Assembly: GCA_963931165.1 (NCBI GenBank) | Contig: OZ006985.1 | Location: forward strand, 1,116,001-1,180,000 | DNA length: 64,000 nt | Source of the DNA: Ornithoclostridium sp944380285 | Lineage (GTDB): Bacteria; Bacillota; Clostridia; Christensenellales; UBA3700 | Direction of reading: 5' to 3' | Shown here: one piece after another, positions 49,895 to 58,578 of the stretch | Numbering within the stretch: position 1 is the stretch's first letter | Layout: every line of letters begins with the position of its first letter | Position numbers and translations under genes: made by a program | The notes under the pieces: generated by a model | Told to the model about the DNA's origin: nothing | The model's input: the letters and a program-made list of their open reading frames with translations, nothing else | The model's database searches: none

Positions 49895-50125
49895 TCAGTC
49901 GTAGATGAAAGGTGCGATATCTTTGAGCAGGTCGTCGCAGTCGTCGCTGCCGATCTCGAGCACGACGGGACGGTTGAGGTCGAGCGAGAAGATGCCGAGG
50001 ATGGACTTTGCGTCGACGACGTATCTGCCGCTGCGAAGATCGGTGGGGTAGTCGTACGCCGACATGATGTTGACGAACTTCTTGACGCTTTCGGTAGTGT
50101 TGAGAAGTATGCTTACTGATTTCAT
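49895..50125 (-). CDS. HPr-like protein without the phospho-histidine (Crh-like)
   Basis: 76 residues of the HPr fold. The Ser46 region is conserved (YVVDAKSILGIFSLDLNRPVVLEIGSDD matches VNAKSIMGIMSL of HPr). The His15 site, GLHARPA in true HPr, is replaced by NTTESVKKF, so it cannot take part in PTS phosphotransfer. Bacillus Crh has the same trait and acts only as a Ser-phosphorylated corepressor for CcpA, so a Crh-like role under HprK is likely. Start at 50125 with GGGAG upstream; the frame runs on to 50173 but without a site. Confidence 0.7.
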   Translation of the reverse strand: MKSVSILLNTTESVKKFVNIMSAYDYPTDLRSGRYVVDAKSILGIFSLDLNRPVVLEIGSDDCDDLLKDIAPFIYD

Positions 50126-50158
50126 TGAAATTGACTCCCGCAATTTTTTGCAAAATAC

Positions 50159-50187
50159 ATTATACTTCATCAAATGTCAAAAATCAA
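50159..50187 (-). promoter_or_regulatory. Promoter of the Crh-like/DUF4364 operon
   Basis: Minus strand TTGATT, 17-bp spacer, TATAAT (50159-50164), 33 bp from the ATG. Confidence 0.7.
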
Positions 50188-50291
50188 TACTTTTAGGCGA
50201 GAAATATTCCCGTTTTTAGGACGTTTTGCTCGTCGTTTCTGCGTTCGCCGCGCCGCGTTCCGTCCGCTTCCCACTAGGGAGCGGCAATCGG

Positions 50292-50320
50292 TTGCTATTT
50301 CGCCGCCGCTCGTTTATAAT
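50292..50320 (+). promoter_or_regulatory. Promoter of the 236-residue gene
   Basis: TTGCTA (50292-50297), 17-bp spacer, TATAAT (50315-50320), 19 bp before the ATG. Confidence 0.7.
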
Positions 50321-50339
50321 ATAGTCACCGGAGGAAAAT

Positions 50340-51050
50340 ATGTCCAAAGAAACGCTTCAAAAGGCTTACGCGGGGCTTGCGAGCCGCTGCAACAAATTGG
50401 CGAAGTACAAATTTCTGCTTTCGGGGCAATACATCGCCGAAGTGCTGAGATATATCGCTTCCACTCCCGAACTCATCGGATATGTGTCCGCCTGCAACAT
50501 GGGCGTCGACTATCGCGCCTGCCTCGCCGAGGCGACCGCGGGCGACTTTTTCAGACTGCCCAAGGACGCAAAGACCGCAGTCGCGCTCGTCACCGGGCTC
50601 TTGTACGACTTCGACCGCAAGACGATCGGACTGCATCAATTTTTGCGCACCTACTTCAAGGACGACGACATCGACAAGTCGTTCGCAATGTTCTGCAACA
50701 AGGTCATCACCCCCTATCTTCTCGCGTTCAAAGGCGTGCTCGACGGCGCCGAGGTCGACGCCTCTCCGACGGCTGTCGACAGACCCGCCGAAGAAGCGGT
50801 GCGCGAGACCGTCATCCCCTATATCGCCGCGTTGACCGAGACGGTGATGTCGGACGACTCCCTCGACGACGAGGTCAAGGAGGAGTACGTCACGATGCTC
50901 GAAGGGCTCTATCTCGCGCTCGAAAGCTCGGGCGTCAAGCTGATCAAAGTCGTCTGGATGGGCATGAAGGCGATCATGGGCGACTACCGCGGCGGCGCGT
51001 CCTACCTCAAATCCATCGAAAATGTGATGAAGAGCTATGCTTTGCTTTGA
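50340..51050 (+). CDS. Hypothetical helical cytosolic protein
   Basis: 236 residues, almost all predicted helical, with no signal peptide or membrane segment (MSKETLQKAYAGLASRCNKLAKYKFLLSGQYIAEVLRYIA). No known motif recognised. The strong RBS CCGGAGGAAAAT and consensus promoter show it is expressed. It stands alone, divergent from the Crh-like operon, and ends at a hairpin-rich repeat. Confidence 0.75.
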   Translation: MSKETLQKAYAGLASRCNKLAKYKFLLSGQYIAEVLRYIASTPELIGYVSACNMGVDYRACLAEATAGDFFRLPKDAKTAVALVTGLLYDFDRKTIGLHQFLRTYFKDDDIDKSFAMFCNKVITPYLLAFKGVLDGAEVDASPTAVDRPAEEAVRETVIPYIAALTETVMSDDSLDDEVKEEYVTMLEGLYLALESSGVKLIKVVWMGMKAIMGDYRGGASYLKSIENVMKSYALL

Positions 51051-51147
51051 GGGGGGACCATTTCGCTAATCGCTCAAATCAATATCGCCTGCAAGCAAAT
51101 CGCTTGCAGGCGATATTTTCATATGAGCGGCGAAATGGTTCCCCCTC
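51051..51147 (+). repeat. Inverted repeat enclosing a terminator-like hairpin
   Basis: GGGGGACCATTTCGC at the left pairs with GCGAAATGGTTCCCCC at the right. Between them a 15-bp stem (ATATCGCCTGCAAGC, loop AAATC, GCTTGCAGGCGATAT) is followed by TTTTC and probably terminates the 236-residue gene. The right arm recurs near 51457 and, changed, near 51936. Confidence 0.65.
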
Positions 51148-51214
51148 AATACTCCCCCTCCAACGCGACACGCTCATTCACCATTCGCGGCCGCGCAAAG
51201 TGCCCTCGTCGAAG

Positions 51215-51480
51215 AGCGCGGTCATTCGACGAGGGCGTTATCGTATCTCGCCCAAGCGCGGTTGGGCGAGATGTAATCGTAACCTTATATACAAAAAGCT
51301 ACTTTTCATTTTGACTTTTGATATGCGGATGATGTTATGATATACAACTATGCTGCCTCCACGAGACCGCAAAATCTTTGCAAAATCTCTCGCCCAAAGC
51401 TACTTGGTTCTATCTGACAAATTAGTCTGCTTCAATCTGTAATTAAGTGGTACAGCGGCGAAATGGTTCCCCGGGGTACT
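51215..51480. repeat. 266-bp direct repeat, copy R1
   Basis: Near-identical to 51694-51959 at a constant offset of 479 bp. Contains hairpin TCTCGCCCAA/TTGGGCGAGA, an AT-rich middle and, on the minus strand, GATAGAACCAAGTAGCTTTG, the same opening as the GGTTGYGA elements. Confidence 0.75.
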
Positions 51481-51498
51481 CCCCCTCCAACGCGGCAT

Positions 51499-51693
51499 TT
51501 TCTGTTCCGCGCTCGCTTTGCGGCGCGGCTCAGTTCACCGCTTTAAGCGGCTCGTTTGGGCATCTTTGCGTCTCTCGGAACGCTCGCGTACCATTGAGGT
51601 ACGCGTCACAACCCTTTCGGCGCAAACCTGCACCAAGTCGCTCGCTTAAAGCTACTTGGTTCTGTTTATCTAAAGAGTTCTATGTCAAATTTT
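51499..51693 (-). repeat. GGTTGYGA element, copy D
   Basis: Minus strand: AGATAAACAGAACCAAGTAG, GAGCGACTTGGTGCAGG, GCGCCGAAAGGGTTGTGA, hairpin CGCGTACC-TCAAT-GGTACGCG, AGCGTTCCGAGAG, CCGCTTAAAGCGG and terminal CCGCGCCGC-AAA-GCGAGCGCGG. It lies exactly between the two 266-bp repeats. Confidence 0.65.
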
Positions 51694-51959
51694 AGCGCGG
51701 TCATTCGGGGACTTCGTTATTGTATCTCGCCCAAACGCGGTTGGGCGAGATGTAATCGTAACCTTATATACAAAAAGCTACTTTTCATTTTGACTTTTGA
51801 TATGCGGATAATGTTATGATATACAACTATGCTGCCTCCACGAGGCCGCAAAATCTTTGCAAAATCTCTCGCCCAAAGCTACTTGGTTCTATCTGACAAA
51901 TTAGTCTGCTTCGATCTGTAATTAAGTGGTGCAGCGGCGAACCGGTTCCCCGGGGCACT
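51694..51959. repeat. 266-bp direct repeat, copy R2
   Basis: Second copy of R1; differences are concentrated at the two ends, with few in the AT-rich middle. From 51960 to 52055 I see no feature. Confidence 0.75.
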
Positions 51960-52055
51960 ACCTTCAATCTCAGAAAAGCTGTCAAGAGGCTGAGCGCATA
52001 TTTTTCAAAAATTCAAAAGTCGGAATGCGTTGTGGTGCGCGAAGCGGAACCGACA

Positions 52056-52116
52056 ATTGAGCATTGTGCATTATGCATTGAGCATTGAGCATTGAGCATT
52101 GTGCATTTTGCATTGG
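52056..52116. repeat. Heptanucleotide tandem repeat
   Basis: Eight 7-bp units: ATTGAGC, ATTGTGC, ATTATGC, ATTGAGC three times, ATTGTGC, ATTTTGC. It lies 70 bp ahead of dnaG. Confidence 0.85.
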
Positions 52117-52184
52117 AAAATATATTTTTATGCGCTTTGCGGGGGAGAAATGCGTTTTGCGTCGTATTTATTTATTGAGAGCTT

Positions 52185-53921
52185 ATGAAAGAACAGACTT
52201 TTTCGGAATGGATAGATCAACTCAAATCCCGTGTAGGGATCGTTGAGTTGGTCGGCAGCTATGTCTCGCTCGAGCGCAAGGGCTCGAGATATTGGGCGTG
52301 CTGTCCCTTTCATCACGAAAAGACCCCATCGTTCACCGTTGACGAAACGCGCAATTCGTACTATTGCTTCGGCTGCCATGTCGGAGGCGATTGCATACGC
52401 TTTGTCATGGACATCGAGAACGTCGACTTCATGAGCGCGTGCAAGCTGCTCGCAAAGCGCGTCGGCATGGAGATGCCCGAGTTCAAATCGCGCCGCGACG
52501 GCTCGCAGGACGTGCGCCGCAAAAAGGAGAGGCTGTACGAGATGATGAAGGACGCGGCGAGGTATTACCGCTCCAATTTCGACGGCAAAGAGGGCGCGCC
52601 GGCAAGGGAATATCTGGCGGGAAGAGGCATCGGCGAAAACACCGCGCGGGCGTTCGGCATAGGCTATTCGACCGGCTATCGCGGGCTTGTGACCAAGCTC
52701 AAAAGCCTCGGCTATCTCGAGATCGAGATGGTGGAGGCAGGGCTCGTCGACCAAAGGGACGGCGACGTCTACGACGCGATGGCGGGCAGGCTGATCGTCC
52801 CCATCATCGACGGCATGAAGAGGATCATCGCGTTCGGCGGCAGGGTGCTGGTCAAGGACAAGCTGCCCAAATACAAAAATACGCGCGACACGATCTTGTT
52901 CGACAAGTCAAACGAGCTGTTCGGACAGGACACCGTCAAGAGGCTCAGGATGACTCAGCCCGTCAACGACCTCATCGTCGTCGAGGGCTATATGGACGTC
53001 ATCTCGCTGTGGCAGGCGGGCGTCAAGAACGCCGTCGCGTCGATGGGCACCGCGCTCACGCAAAGGCAGGCGGCGATCCTCAAAAGATATTGCGACAAGG
53101 TCTACATCTGCTACGACGGCGACGCCGCCGGTCAAAAGGCGACGGTCAGGGGGTTGGACATCCTGCACTCGCAGGGGCTCGACGTGCGCGTCGTGTCGCT
53201 GCCCGAAGGACTCGATCCCGACGAGTTCGTCCGCAAGTACGGCGCGGACGGCTACATCGCCCAGCTCGTCAAGGCAAAGCCGCTCTATGAGTTCAAACTG
53301 TCCCATCTCGCCGAGGGGTACGACATGTCCGTCGCGGACGAGCAGGGCAAGTACGTTGTCGCCGCGGTCGCGGTGCTGCGCGAACTCAAAAATCCCGCGC
53401 AGATGGACGCGTACATACCGCTCGTCGCAAAGCTGAGCAGACTTTCCGAACAGACGGTGCGCCGTCAATTGATGTCGGGCGGAGACTTCGAGGCGACCGC
53501 GACCGATGTCAAACGGCTGAGCGGCGACCGCAAGGACGGGGTGTATCACAAGGCTATGCGCTATGTGCTGTACGCGCTGTGCGGAGGCTTGCCCGACGCG
53601 AAGGTCGAAGAGGATCTTTCGCCGTACATAGAGGACGACGACCACGCCAAGATCTATGACGAGATACGCAAGGGCGAGATGACGACCGACGATCTGTCCG
53701 CGCTCGCGGCGACGATGCCCGAGGCGGAGAGAGTGCTCGCCGAAGGGCGCAAGGTGTCCGACAAGGTCGCCGAGGTCTACTTTGAAGACTGCGTGAAGAA
53801 ATTGCGCGAACTGTACGCAAAAAAGGAGCGCAAGGCGTTGCTCGAAAGCTACAACGCCGAGACCGATCCGATCGAGAAGGCAAAGATCCTCGATAGGCTA
53901 AACAAGACGAAAAACAAGTGA
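52185..53921 (+). CDS. dnaG: DNA primase
   Basis: 578 residues. N-terminal zinc domain CCPFHHEKTPSFTVDETRNSYYCFGCHVGGDCI (CHC2 type), the RNA polymerase core with EYLAGRGIGENTARAFGIGYS, the Toprim fold with IVVEGYMDVISLWQAGVKNAVASMGTAL and VYICYDGDAAGQKATVRGLDIL (catalytic acidic residues), and a C-terminal helicase-binding part. It makes primers at the replication fork. Weak RBS (GAGAG). dnaG followed by rpoD is the classical macromolecular synthesis order. Confidence 0.96.
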   Translation: MKEQTFSEWIDQLKSRVGIVELVGSYVSLERKGSRYWACCPFHHEKTPSFTVDETRNSYYCFGCHVGGDCIRFVMDIENVDFMSACKLLAKRVGMEMPEFKSRRDGSQDVRRKKERLYEMMKDAARYYRSNFDGKEGAPAREYLAGRGIGENTARAFGIGYSTGYRGLVTKLKSLGYLEIEMVEAGLVDQRDGDVYDAMAGRLIVPIIDGMKRIIAFGGRVLVKDKLPKYKNTRDTILFDKSNELFGQDTVKRLRMTQPVNDLIVVEGYMDVISLWQAGVKNAVASMGTALTQRQAAILKRYCDKVYICYDGDAAGQKATVRGLDILHSQGLDVRVVSLPEGLDPDEFVRKYGADGYIAQLVKAKPLYEFKLSHLAEGYDMSVADEQGKYVVAAVAVLRELKNPAQMDAYIPLVAKLSRLSEQTVRRQLMSGGDFEATATDVKRLSGDRKDGVYHKAMRYVLYALCGGLPDAKVEEDLSPYIEDDDHAKIYDEIRKGEMTTDDLSALAATMPEAERVLAEGRKVSDKVAEVYFEDCVKKLRELYAKKERKALLESYNAETDPIEKAKILDRLNKTKNK

Positions 53922-53952
53922 GGCGAAAGCCGCATCATATACAGGAGAGATC

Positions 53953-55044
53953 ATGGACGAAAATCAAAAACAAGAGCAAAACGAGCAAAAAAAGACTCCG
54001 CGCGAAGAGAAGATCGACGCCGAGGTCGCCAAGCTCATCGCCGGCGCAGGCGGCGGCAAGCTGACCGACGAGGAGATCAACGACAAACTCGGCAGGCTCG
54101 ACCTCGACATCACCGAGATGGAAAACGTCTACAATCGCATCAAGCAGGCGGGCGTGACCATCGAAGAGGCGCCTTCGCTCGACGAAAAGCTCGCTCTCGA
54201 CACGCTGGACAGCGCGACCGACGACTCGGTCAAGATGTATCTCAAAGATATCGGACAGGTGCCGCTTTTGACCTCCGAAGAGGAAAAGGACCTCGCCGAG
54301 AGGATGTCCAAGGGCGACGAAGAGGCGAAAAAGCGCCTCAGCGAAGCCAACCTCAGGCTCGTCGTCTCCATCGCCAAGAGATATGTCGGCAGAGGCATGC
54401 AGTTCCTCGACCTCATCCAAGAGGGCAATCTCGGGTTGATGAAGGCGGTCGACAAGTTCGACCACACCAAGGGCTTCAAGTTCTCGACCTACGCGACGTG
54501 GTGGATCAGACAGTCCATCACCCGCGCGATCGCCGACCAGGCGCGCACCATCCGCATCCCGGTGCATATGGTCGAGACCATCAACAAGACGGGCAGGGTC
54601 GTCAGACAGCTGATGCAGACCCTCGGCCGCGAACCGACGCCGGCGGAGATCGCCGAAGAGATGGGCGTGCCCGAAGAGAAGGTCATCGAGATCCAGAAGA
54701 TCGCGCAAGACCCCGTCTCGCTCGAGACGCCTATCGGCGAGGAAGAGGACAGCCACCTCGGAGATTTCATCGAGGACAACAGCGCCGCGTCCCCTGCCGA
54801 AAAGGCGGAATCGCGCATGCTCCGCGAGCAGCTGCTCCAAGTGCTCGACACCCTCACTCCGCGCGAGAACGAGGTGCTGTTGATGAGATACGGCTTGCGC
54901 GACGGCAGACCCAAGACCCTCGAAGAGGTGGGCAAGGAGTTCAACGTCACCCGTGAGAGGATACGTCAGATCGAGGCGAAGGCGCTGCGCAAACTGCGTC
55001 ATCCCAACCGCACGAAGCGCCTCAGAGATTACATAGGCAGGTGA
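53953..55044 (+). CDS. rpoD: Primary RNA polymerase sigma factor (sigma-A)
   Basis: 363 residues. Region 1.2-2 DSVKMYLKDIGQVPLLTSEEEKDLAERM, region 2 NLRLVVSIAKRYVGRGMQFLDLIQEGNLGLMKAVDKFDHTKGFKFSTYATWWIRQSITRAIADQARTIRIPVHM (-10 recognition), region 3, and region 4 TLTPRENEVLLMRYGLRDGRPKTLEEVGKEFNVTRERIRQIEAKALRKLRHPNR (-35 recognition). The many TTGACA/TATAAT promoters of this window fit this factor. A small GGC-GAAA-GCC hairpin lies between dnaG and rpoD. Confidence 0.98.
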   Translation: MDENQKQEQNEQKKTPREEKIDAEVAKLIAGAGGGKLTDEEINDKLGRLDLDITEMENVYNRIKQAGVTIEEAPSLDEKLALDTLDSATDDSVKMYLKDIGQVPLLTSEEEKDLAERMSKGDEEAKKRLSEANLRLVVSIAKRYVGRGMQFLDLIQEGNLGLMKAVDKFDHTKGFKFSTYATWWIRQSITRAIADQARTIRIPVHMVETINKTGRVVRQLMQTLGREPTPAEIAEEMGVPEEKVIEIQKIAQDPVSLETPIGEEEDSHLGDFIEDNSAASPAEKAESRMLREQLLQVLDTLTPRENEVLLMRYGLRDGRPKTLEEVGKEFNVTRERIRQIEAKALRKLRHPNRTKRLRDYIGR

Positions 55045-55045
55045 C

Positions 55046-55696
55046 GTGAAAGGGCTCGGCAAAAGGCTGGGCGCGGCGCTCGGGCTCATCGACTGCGACA
55101 CGCTTGCCGACGTCGGCTGCGATCACGGCAAGGCGGGGATCGCGGCGATCAGGACGGGCAGAGCCAAGCGCGTCATCCTGACCGACATCAGCGAAAAGAG
55201 CCTGTCCAAGGCGCGCGCGAGCGCCGAATATTTCGGCATCGACGCCGATTGCCGGGTGGGCGACGGCATGACCGTGCTCGCGCCCGGCGAGGCGGACTGC
55301 GTGCTCATCGCCGGCATGGGCGGCAACGAGATCATGCACATCTTGGACGAAGGGCTGGGCAAGTGCGACGACTATGTGCTGCTCGCCCATCGCGACGCCC
55401 CCAAGCTGAGGATCTATCTTGCAAAGAGAGGCTTCCGTCTGCGTGCGGACACCGTCGTCAAAGACGGAGGCAAGTTCTACAATGTGCTCGCCGCCGAGAG
55501 GGGCGAGGGAGCCGTGCCGACGGGCGCGGCGCTGTGGCTGGGCGGCGACATTCCGCCGTCTGCGGACAGAGAGGAATATCTCGAATATATGCACGGCAAA
55601 TATGCGGCGATCGCGGCGCGCGCGACGGACGAACCGTCCAAAGCCGCGGCGCTCGAAGTGTTGGACGCGGTGCGCAAGGCAAAGGAGGAATTATGA
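55046..55696 (+). CDS. trmK: tRNA (adenine(22)-N1)-methyltransferase
   Basis: 216 residues starting at GTG 55046, 1 bp after the rpoD stop. SAM site DTLADVGCDHGKAGIAAI, then VILTDISEKSLSKARASAEYFG, and IAGMGGNEIMHILDEG, the TrmK signature. It methylates A22 of tRNA. Overlaps the Nif3-like gene by 4 bp. Position after rpoD and before a Nif3-like gene is conserved in Bacillota. Confidence 0.92.
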   Translation: MKGLGKRLGAALGLIDCDTLADVGCDHGKAGIAAIRTGRAKRVILTDISEKSLSKARASAEYFGIDADCRVGDGMTVLAPGEADCVLIAGMGGNEIMHILDEGLGKCDDYVLLAHRDAPKLRIYLAKRGFRLRADTVVKDGGKFYNVLAAERGEGAVPTGAALWLGGDIPPSADREEYLEYMHGKYAAIAARATDEPSKAAALEVLDAVRKAKEEL

Positions 55697-56478
55697 AGAT
55701 AGCGGAGCTCATCGAACTCATCGACGGGTTTGCGCCCTATTCCGCGCAGGCGGAATATGACAACAGCGGGCTGTGTCTCGGCGACCCCGAAGAGCAGATC
55801 GACGCGGTGCTGCTGACGACGGACGTCACGCCCGAGGTCGTCGAAGAGGCGCTCGATCGCGGCTGCAACGTCATCCTCAGTCACCATCCGGTGATCTTCG
55901 GTCCGCTCAAAGCGATCACGCCTGCGGACGGGATGAGGAGCGAGGTGCTGATCAAGGCGATCAAGGCGGACGTCGCGCTCATCTCCGCCCACACCAATCT
56001 GGACGCGTGCGACGGCGGTCTCAACGACCGCGTCGCGACCATGCTCGGACTGCAATCGATCGAAGGCGAGGGCACTTTCGCCCGCGTCGGAGAGCTGGAA
56101 TCGGACGCGACGGCGACGCTCGAAGAATATGCGGCGTTCGTGTCCGAAAAGCTGGGCGACCCCACCGTGCGCTATGTCGGCGACGGAGGAAGGCTCGTCC
56201 AAAAGGTCGCGGTCAGCACGGGCGCGGGCGGCAGGGACGGAGAGCTGTTCTCTCGGCTCATAGCGCAGCGCGTAGACGTGCTTGTCACCGCGGAAGTCAA
56301 ACATAACCTCGCACTCGAGGCGAAAAACGCCGGGCTCGGCGTCATCGAGTGCACTCACCACGCGACCGAGAGGTGCGCGGTCAAAATCCTCGGCGAATTG
56401 CTGCAAGACGCGGGCGTCGAGCACTATATCAGCGAAAAAGACGAAGATCCGTATCACGCGATCGACGAAAAGGAGTAA
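55693..56478 (+). CDS. Nif3-like dinuclear metal centre hexameric protein
   Basis: 261 residues. N-terminal AEYDNSGLCLGDPEEQIDAVLLTTDVTPEVVEEAL and VILSHHPVIFGPLKAI supply the first metal histidines (HHP); HTNLDACDGGLND the next; the end VTAEVKHNLALEAKNAGLGVIECTHHATERCAVKIL the rest. Possibly a GTP cyclohydrolase-related or metal-sensing protein; the role is unsettled. RBS AAGGAGGA lies within the end of trmK. Confidence 0.9.
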   Translation: MKIAELIELIDGFAPYSAQAEYDNSGLCLGDPEEQIDAVLLTTDVTPEVVEEALDRGCNVILSHHPVIFGPLKAITPADGMRSEVLIKAIKADVALISAHTNLDACDGGLNDRVATMLGLQSIEGEGTFARVGELESDATATLEEYAAFVSEKLGDPTVRYVGDGGRLVQKVAVSTGAGGRDGELFSRLIAQRVDVLVTAEVKHNLALEAKNAGLGVIECTHHATERCAVKILGELLQDAGVEHYISEKDEDPYHAIDEKE

Positions 56479-56480
56479 AT

Positions 56481-57194
56481 ATGGACATTCAGACGATTTT
56501 GGACTATCAAAGCCTCGATTTCGAAAAGGTGAAGATCAACCGCCAGCTCGCCAAGAGCGACGAATACGTCAGGTATACGCGCGCCAACGAGGCTACGAAG
56601 AAGTCGGTCGACAACGTCGCCAAGATGAGCACGCGCGCCGCGCAGCTCTTTGCCAAAGCCGAAGAGATCGCCGCGCAGTTCGAGGCGGCGAGCAAGGAAT
56701 ACGACGAGATCGCCGGCGCCGCCGAGGGACTGGAAGAGGATCTCAAACGCGCGGAATTTTATGACAAATCGCTCGAAAGCCTTTCGGGCAAGCTCGAACA
56801 GCTCGAAAAAGAGGCGTCTGCCGTCGCGACCGAATTGAGCGCGCTGAGCAAGGATGGCGAGGCGGAGATCGCATCCGCGAACAAGAACGCCGCGCTCGCA
56901 AAGAGCTGCAAGGGCAAGGTCGACGAACTCAAAGCGCAGTTTGCGACCAAACTCGACGAGATCAGCGCCAAACAGCGCGAACTCGAAGAGAAGGCGGATC
57001 CGCAGCTTTTGAGCATATACCGCAACGCGCGCAAACAGGTGAAGAGTTTCCCTGTCATAGTCGCGCTCCGCGACGAAAAACTCTGCGGCTGCGGCATCGA
57101 GCTGTCGGGCGCGGAGCTGGGCAAACTCAAGGACGGCGAGCCGTTCGTCACATGTCCGACCTGCGGCAGGCTGGTCTACAAACCTCAGCAATGA
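56481..57194 (+). CDS. Coiled-coil protein with C4 zinc ribbon
   Basis: 237 residues. A long coiled coil (about 10-185) rich in K, E, A precedes a C-terminal zinc ribbon KLCGCGIELSGAELGKLKDGEPFVTCPTCGRLVY. Matches the C4-type zinc ribbon family commonly found next to Nif3-like genes; function unknown, nucleic-acid binding proposed for the family. It overlaps the next gene by 4 bp (ATGA). Confidence 0.85.
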   Translation: MDIQTILDYQSLDFEKVKINRQLAKSDEYVRYTRANEATKKSVDNVAKMSTRAAQLFAKAEEIAAQFEAASKEYDEIAGAAEGLEEDLKRAEFYDKSLESLSGKLEQLEKEASAVATELSALSKDGEAEIASANKNAALAKSCKGKVDELKAQFATKLDEISAKQRELEEKADPQLLSIYRNARKQVKSFPVIVALRDEKLCGCGIELSGAELGKLKDGEPFVTCPTCGRLVYKPQQ

Positions 57195-57736
57195 AACAAA
57201 AAGGCAAGAAAAACGAGCGCGCGGCGATCGCCGTCGCGCTCGCGGTCTCGATAGTGCTCATCGTCGTCCCCATCGTCGTGTTGGAGACCGTCGACAAGGA
57301 AAAGCTCGCGTCTTTCGAGATGTCGCTCATCCTGATCGCGGTTGCAGGCGTCGCGGTGTTCGGGTTCGCGCTGCTCGCGCTGGGCAGATATGTCGGCAAG
57401 CGCGCCGCGCTCACTTCGGGCAAGCGCGTGACGGCGACCTATGTCGGCTGCGAGTGCAAGGCGAGCACGTCCTCGAAAGAATTTTATTCCGTCACCTATT
57501 CATATACGGACGGCGGAGGCGAGACGATGACTTGGACGAGTTCGCCGCTTTACAGCTGGGACGAGGCGCTCGCGCTCAAATTCGAAGAAGAGTTCGAGAT
57601 CGCGCTGATGGGGCGCAAGAGCTACATCACCGCCGACCTCTCGGCGCTCGTCGTCAAGCATATGAGCGAGATCGGCGAGTACAAGTCCGCCTATATGAAG
57701 GCGTACCGCGACTATCACTCGGGAAATAACAAATGA
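57191..57736 (+). CDS. Two-helix membrane protein of unknown function
   Basis: 181 residues. Short basic N terminus (MKQKGKKNER), two membrane helices (AAIAVALAVSIVLIVVPIVVLE and MSLILIAVAGVAVFGFALLALGRYVG), then a soluble beta-type domain (VTATYVGCECKASTSSKEFYSVTYSYTDGGGETMTWTSSPLYSWDEALAL) that recalls DUF3592-like modules. The start overlaps the zinc-ribbon stop and the end overlaps the methyltransferase start, so it is part of this coupled operon. Confidence 0.7.
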   Translation: MKQKGKKNERAAIAVALAVSIVLIVVPIVVLETVDKEKLASFEMSLILIAVAGVAVFGFALLALGRYVGKRAALTSGKRVTATYVGCECKASTSSKEFYSVTYSYTDGGGETMTWTSSPLYSWDEALALKFEEEFEIALMGRKSYITADLSALVVKHMSEIGEYKSAYMKAYRDYHSGNNK

Positions 57737-58488
57737 ACATAGATTGGGACAGCAAGGCATACGGCGAAAAGTGCGCGTTTGTCGGCGAGTACGGCAAAGG
57801 GGTCGTCGACCTGCTGAGCGTGCCGCCGGGGGCGCGCGTGCTCGATCTGGGATGCGGCAGAGGGGAGCTGACCGCCTATCTCGCGCAAAGAGGCTGGGAC
57901 GCCGAGGGCATGGACGCGTCAAAGGCGCAGCTCGCCGACGCGAAAAGGCGGTTCCCCGAAATCGTGTTTTTCGAGGGCGACATCACGTCGTTCGAGGTCG
58001 AAAAGAGGTATGACGCCGTCTTTTCTAACGCCGTGCTGCATTGGATAGACAAAGACAGACAGCCGTCCGCGCTCGCGCACGTCCGCGCCGCGTTGAAGAC
58101 GGGCGGCGAGTTTGTGTTCGAGATGGGAGGCAAGGGCAACGCCGCCGCTATCCACGCCGCGCTCAAAGAGGAGATCCTCGCAAGGGGAGGGACATACCGC
58201 CACGACTTCTTTTTCCCCGACGAGGCGGAGTATTCCGCGCTGCTCGAAGCCGCGGGGTTTGAGGTGAGATACGCGTCGCTCTTTGAAAGACCGACGCCGC
58301 TCAAAGGCGAGGACGGTATCGCCGATTGGATAGGCGTGTTCGCGAAGAACGAGCTGTCCGGACTGCCCGAGGGACAGCGCCGCGCCGCCGCGCTCGCCGC
58401 GCAGGAGAGGCTGAAAGGCGCGCTGTTTGCGGACGGAATATGGACGGCGGACTATGTGCGGCTGCGGATGAAAGCGGTCGCGGTGTGA
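57733..58488 (+). CDS. Class I SAM-dependent methyltransferase
   Basis: 251 residues with motif I RVLDLGCGRGELTAYLAQRG, motif II EGMDASKAQLADAKRRFPEIVFFEGDI, and FSNAVLHWIDKDRQPSALAHVRAALKTGGEFVFEMGGKGNAAAI, which resembles trans-aconitate 2-methyltransferase relatives. Substrate not known. Last gene of the dnaG-rpoD operon, followed by a terminator. Confidence 0.83.
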   Translation: MNIDWDSKAYGEKCAFVGEYGKGVVDLLSVPPGARVLDLGCGRGELTAYLAQRGWDAEGMDASKAQLADAKRRFPEIVFFEGDITSFEVEKRYDAVFSNAVLHWIDKDRQPSALAHVRAALKTGGEFVFEMGGKGNAAAIHAALKEEILARGGTYRHDFFFPDEAEYSALLEAAGFEVRYASLFERPTPLKGEDGIADWIGVFAKNELSGLPEGQRRAAALAAQERLKGALFADGIWTADYVRLRMKAVAV

Positions 58489-58507
58489 CATTTTGCGAAA
58501 AGTTGCG

Positions 58508-58533
58508 CGCCTCGCGTGAGCGGGGCGCGTTTT
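58508..58533 (+). terminator. Intrinsic terminator after the methyltransferase gene
   Basis: CGCGCCTCGC pairs with GCGGGGCGCG around GTGA (10 bp, one G-T), followed by TTTTGC. Confidence 0.8.
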
Positions 58534-58578
58534 GCATGACACTATTTTGCGATATATGCAAAAAAATGTTCGATACGC

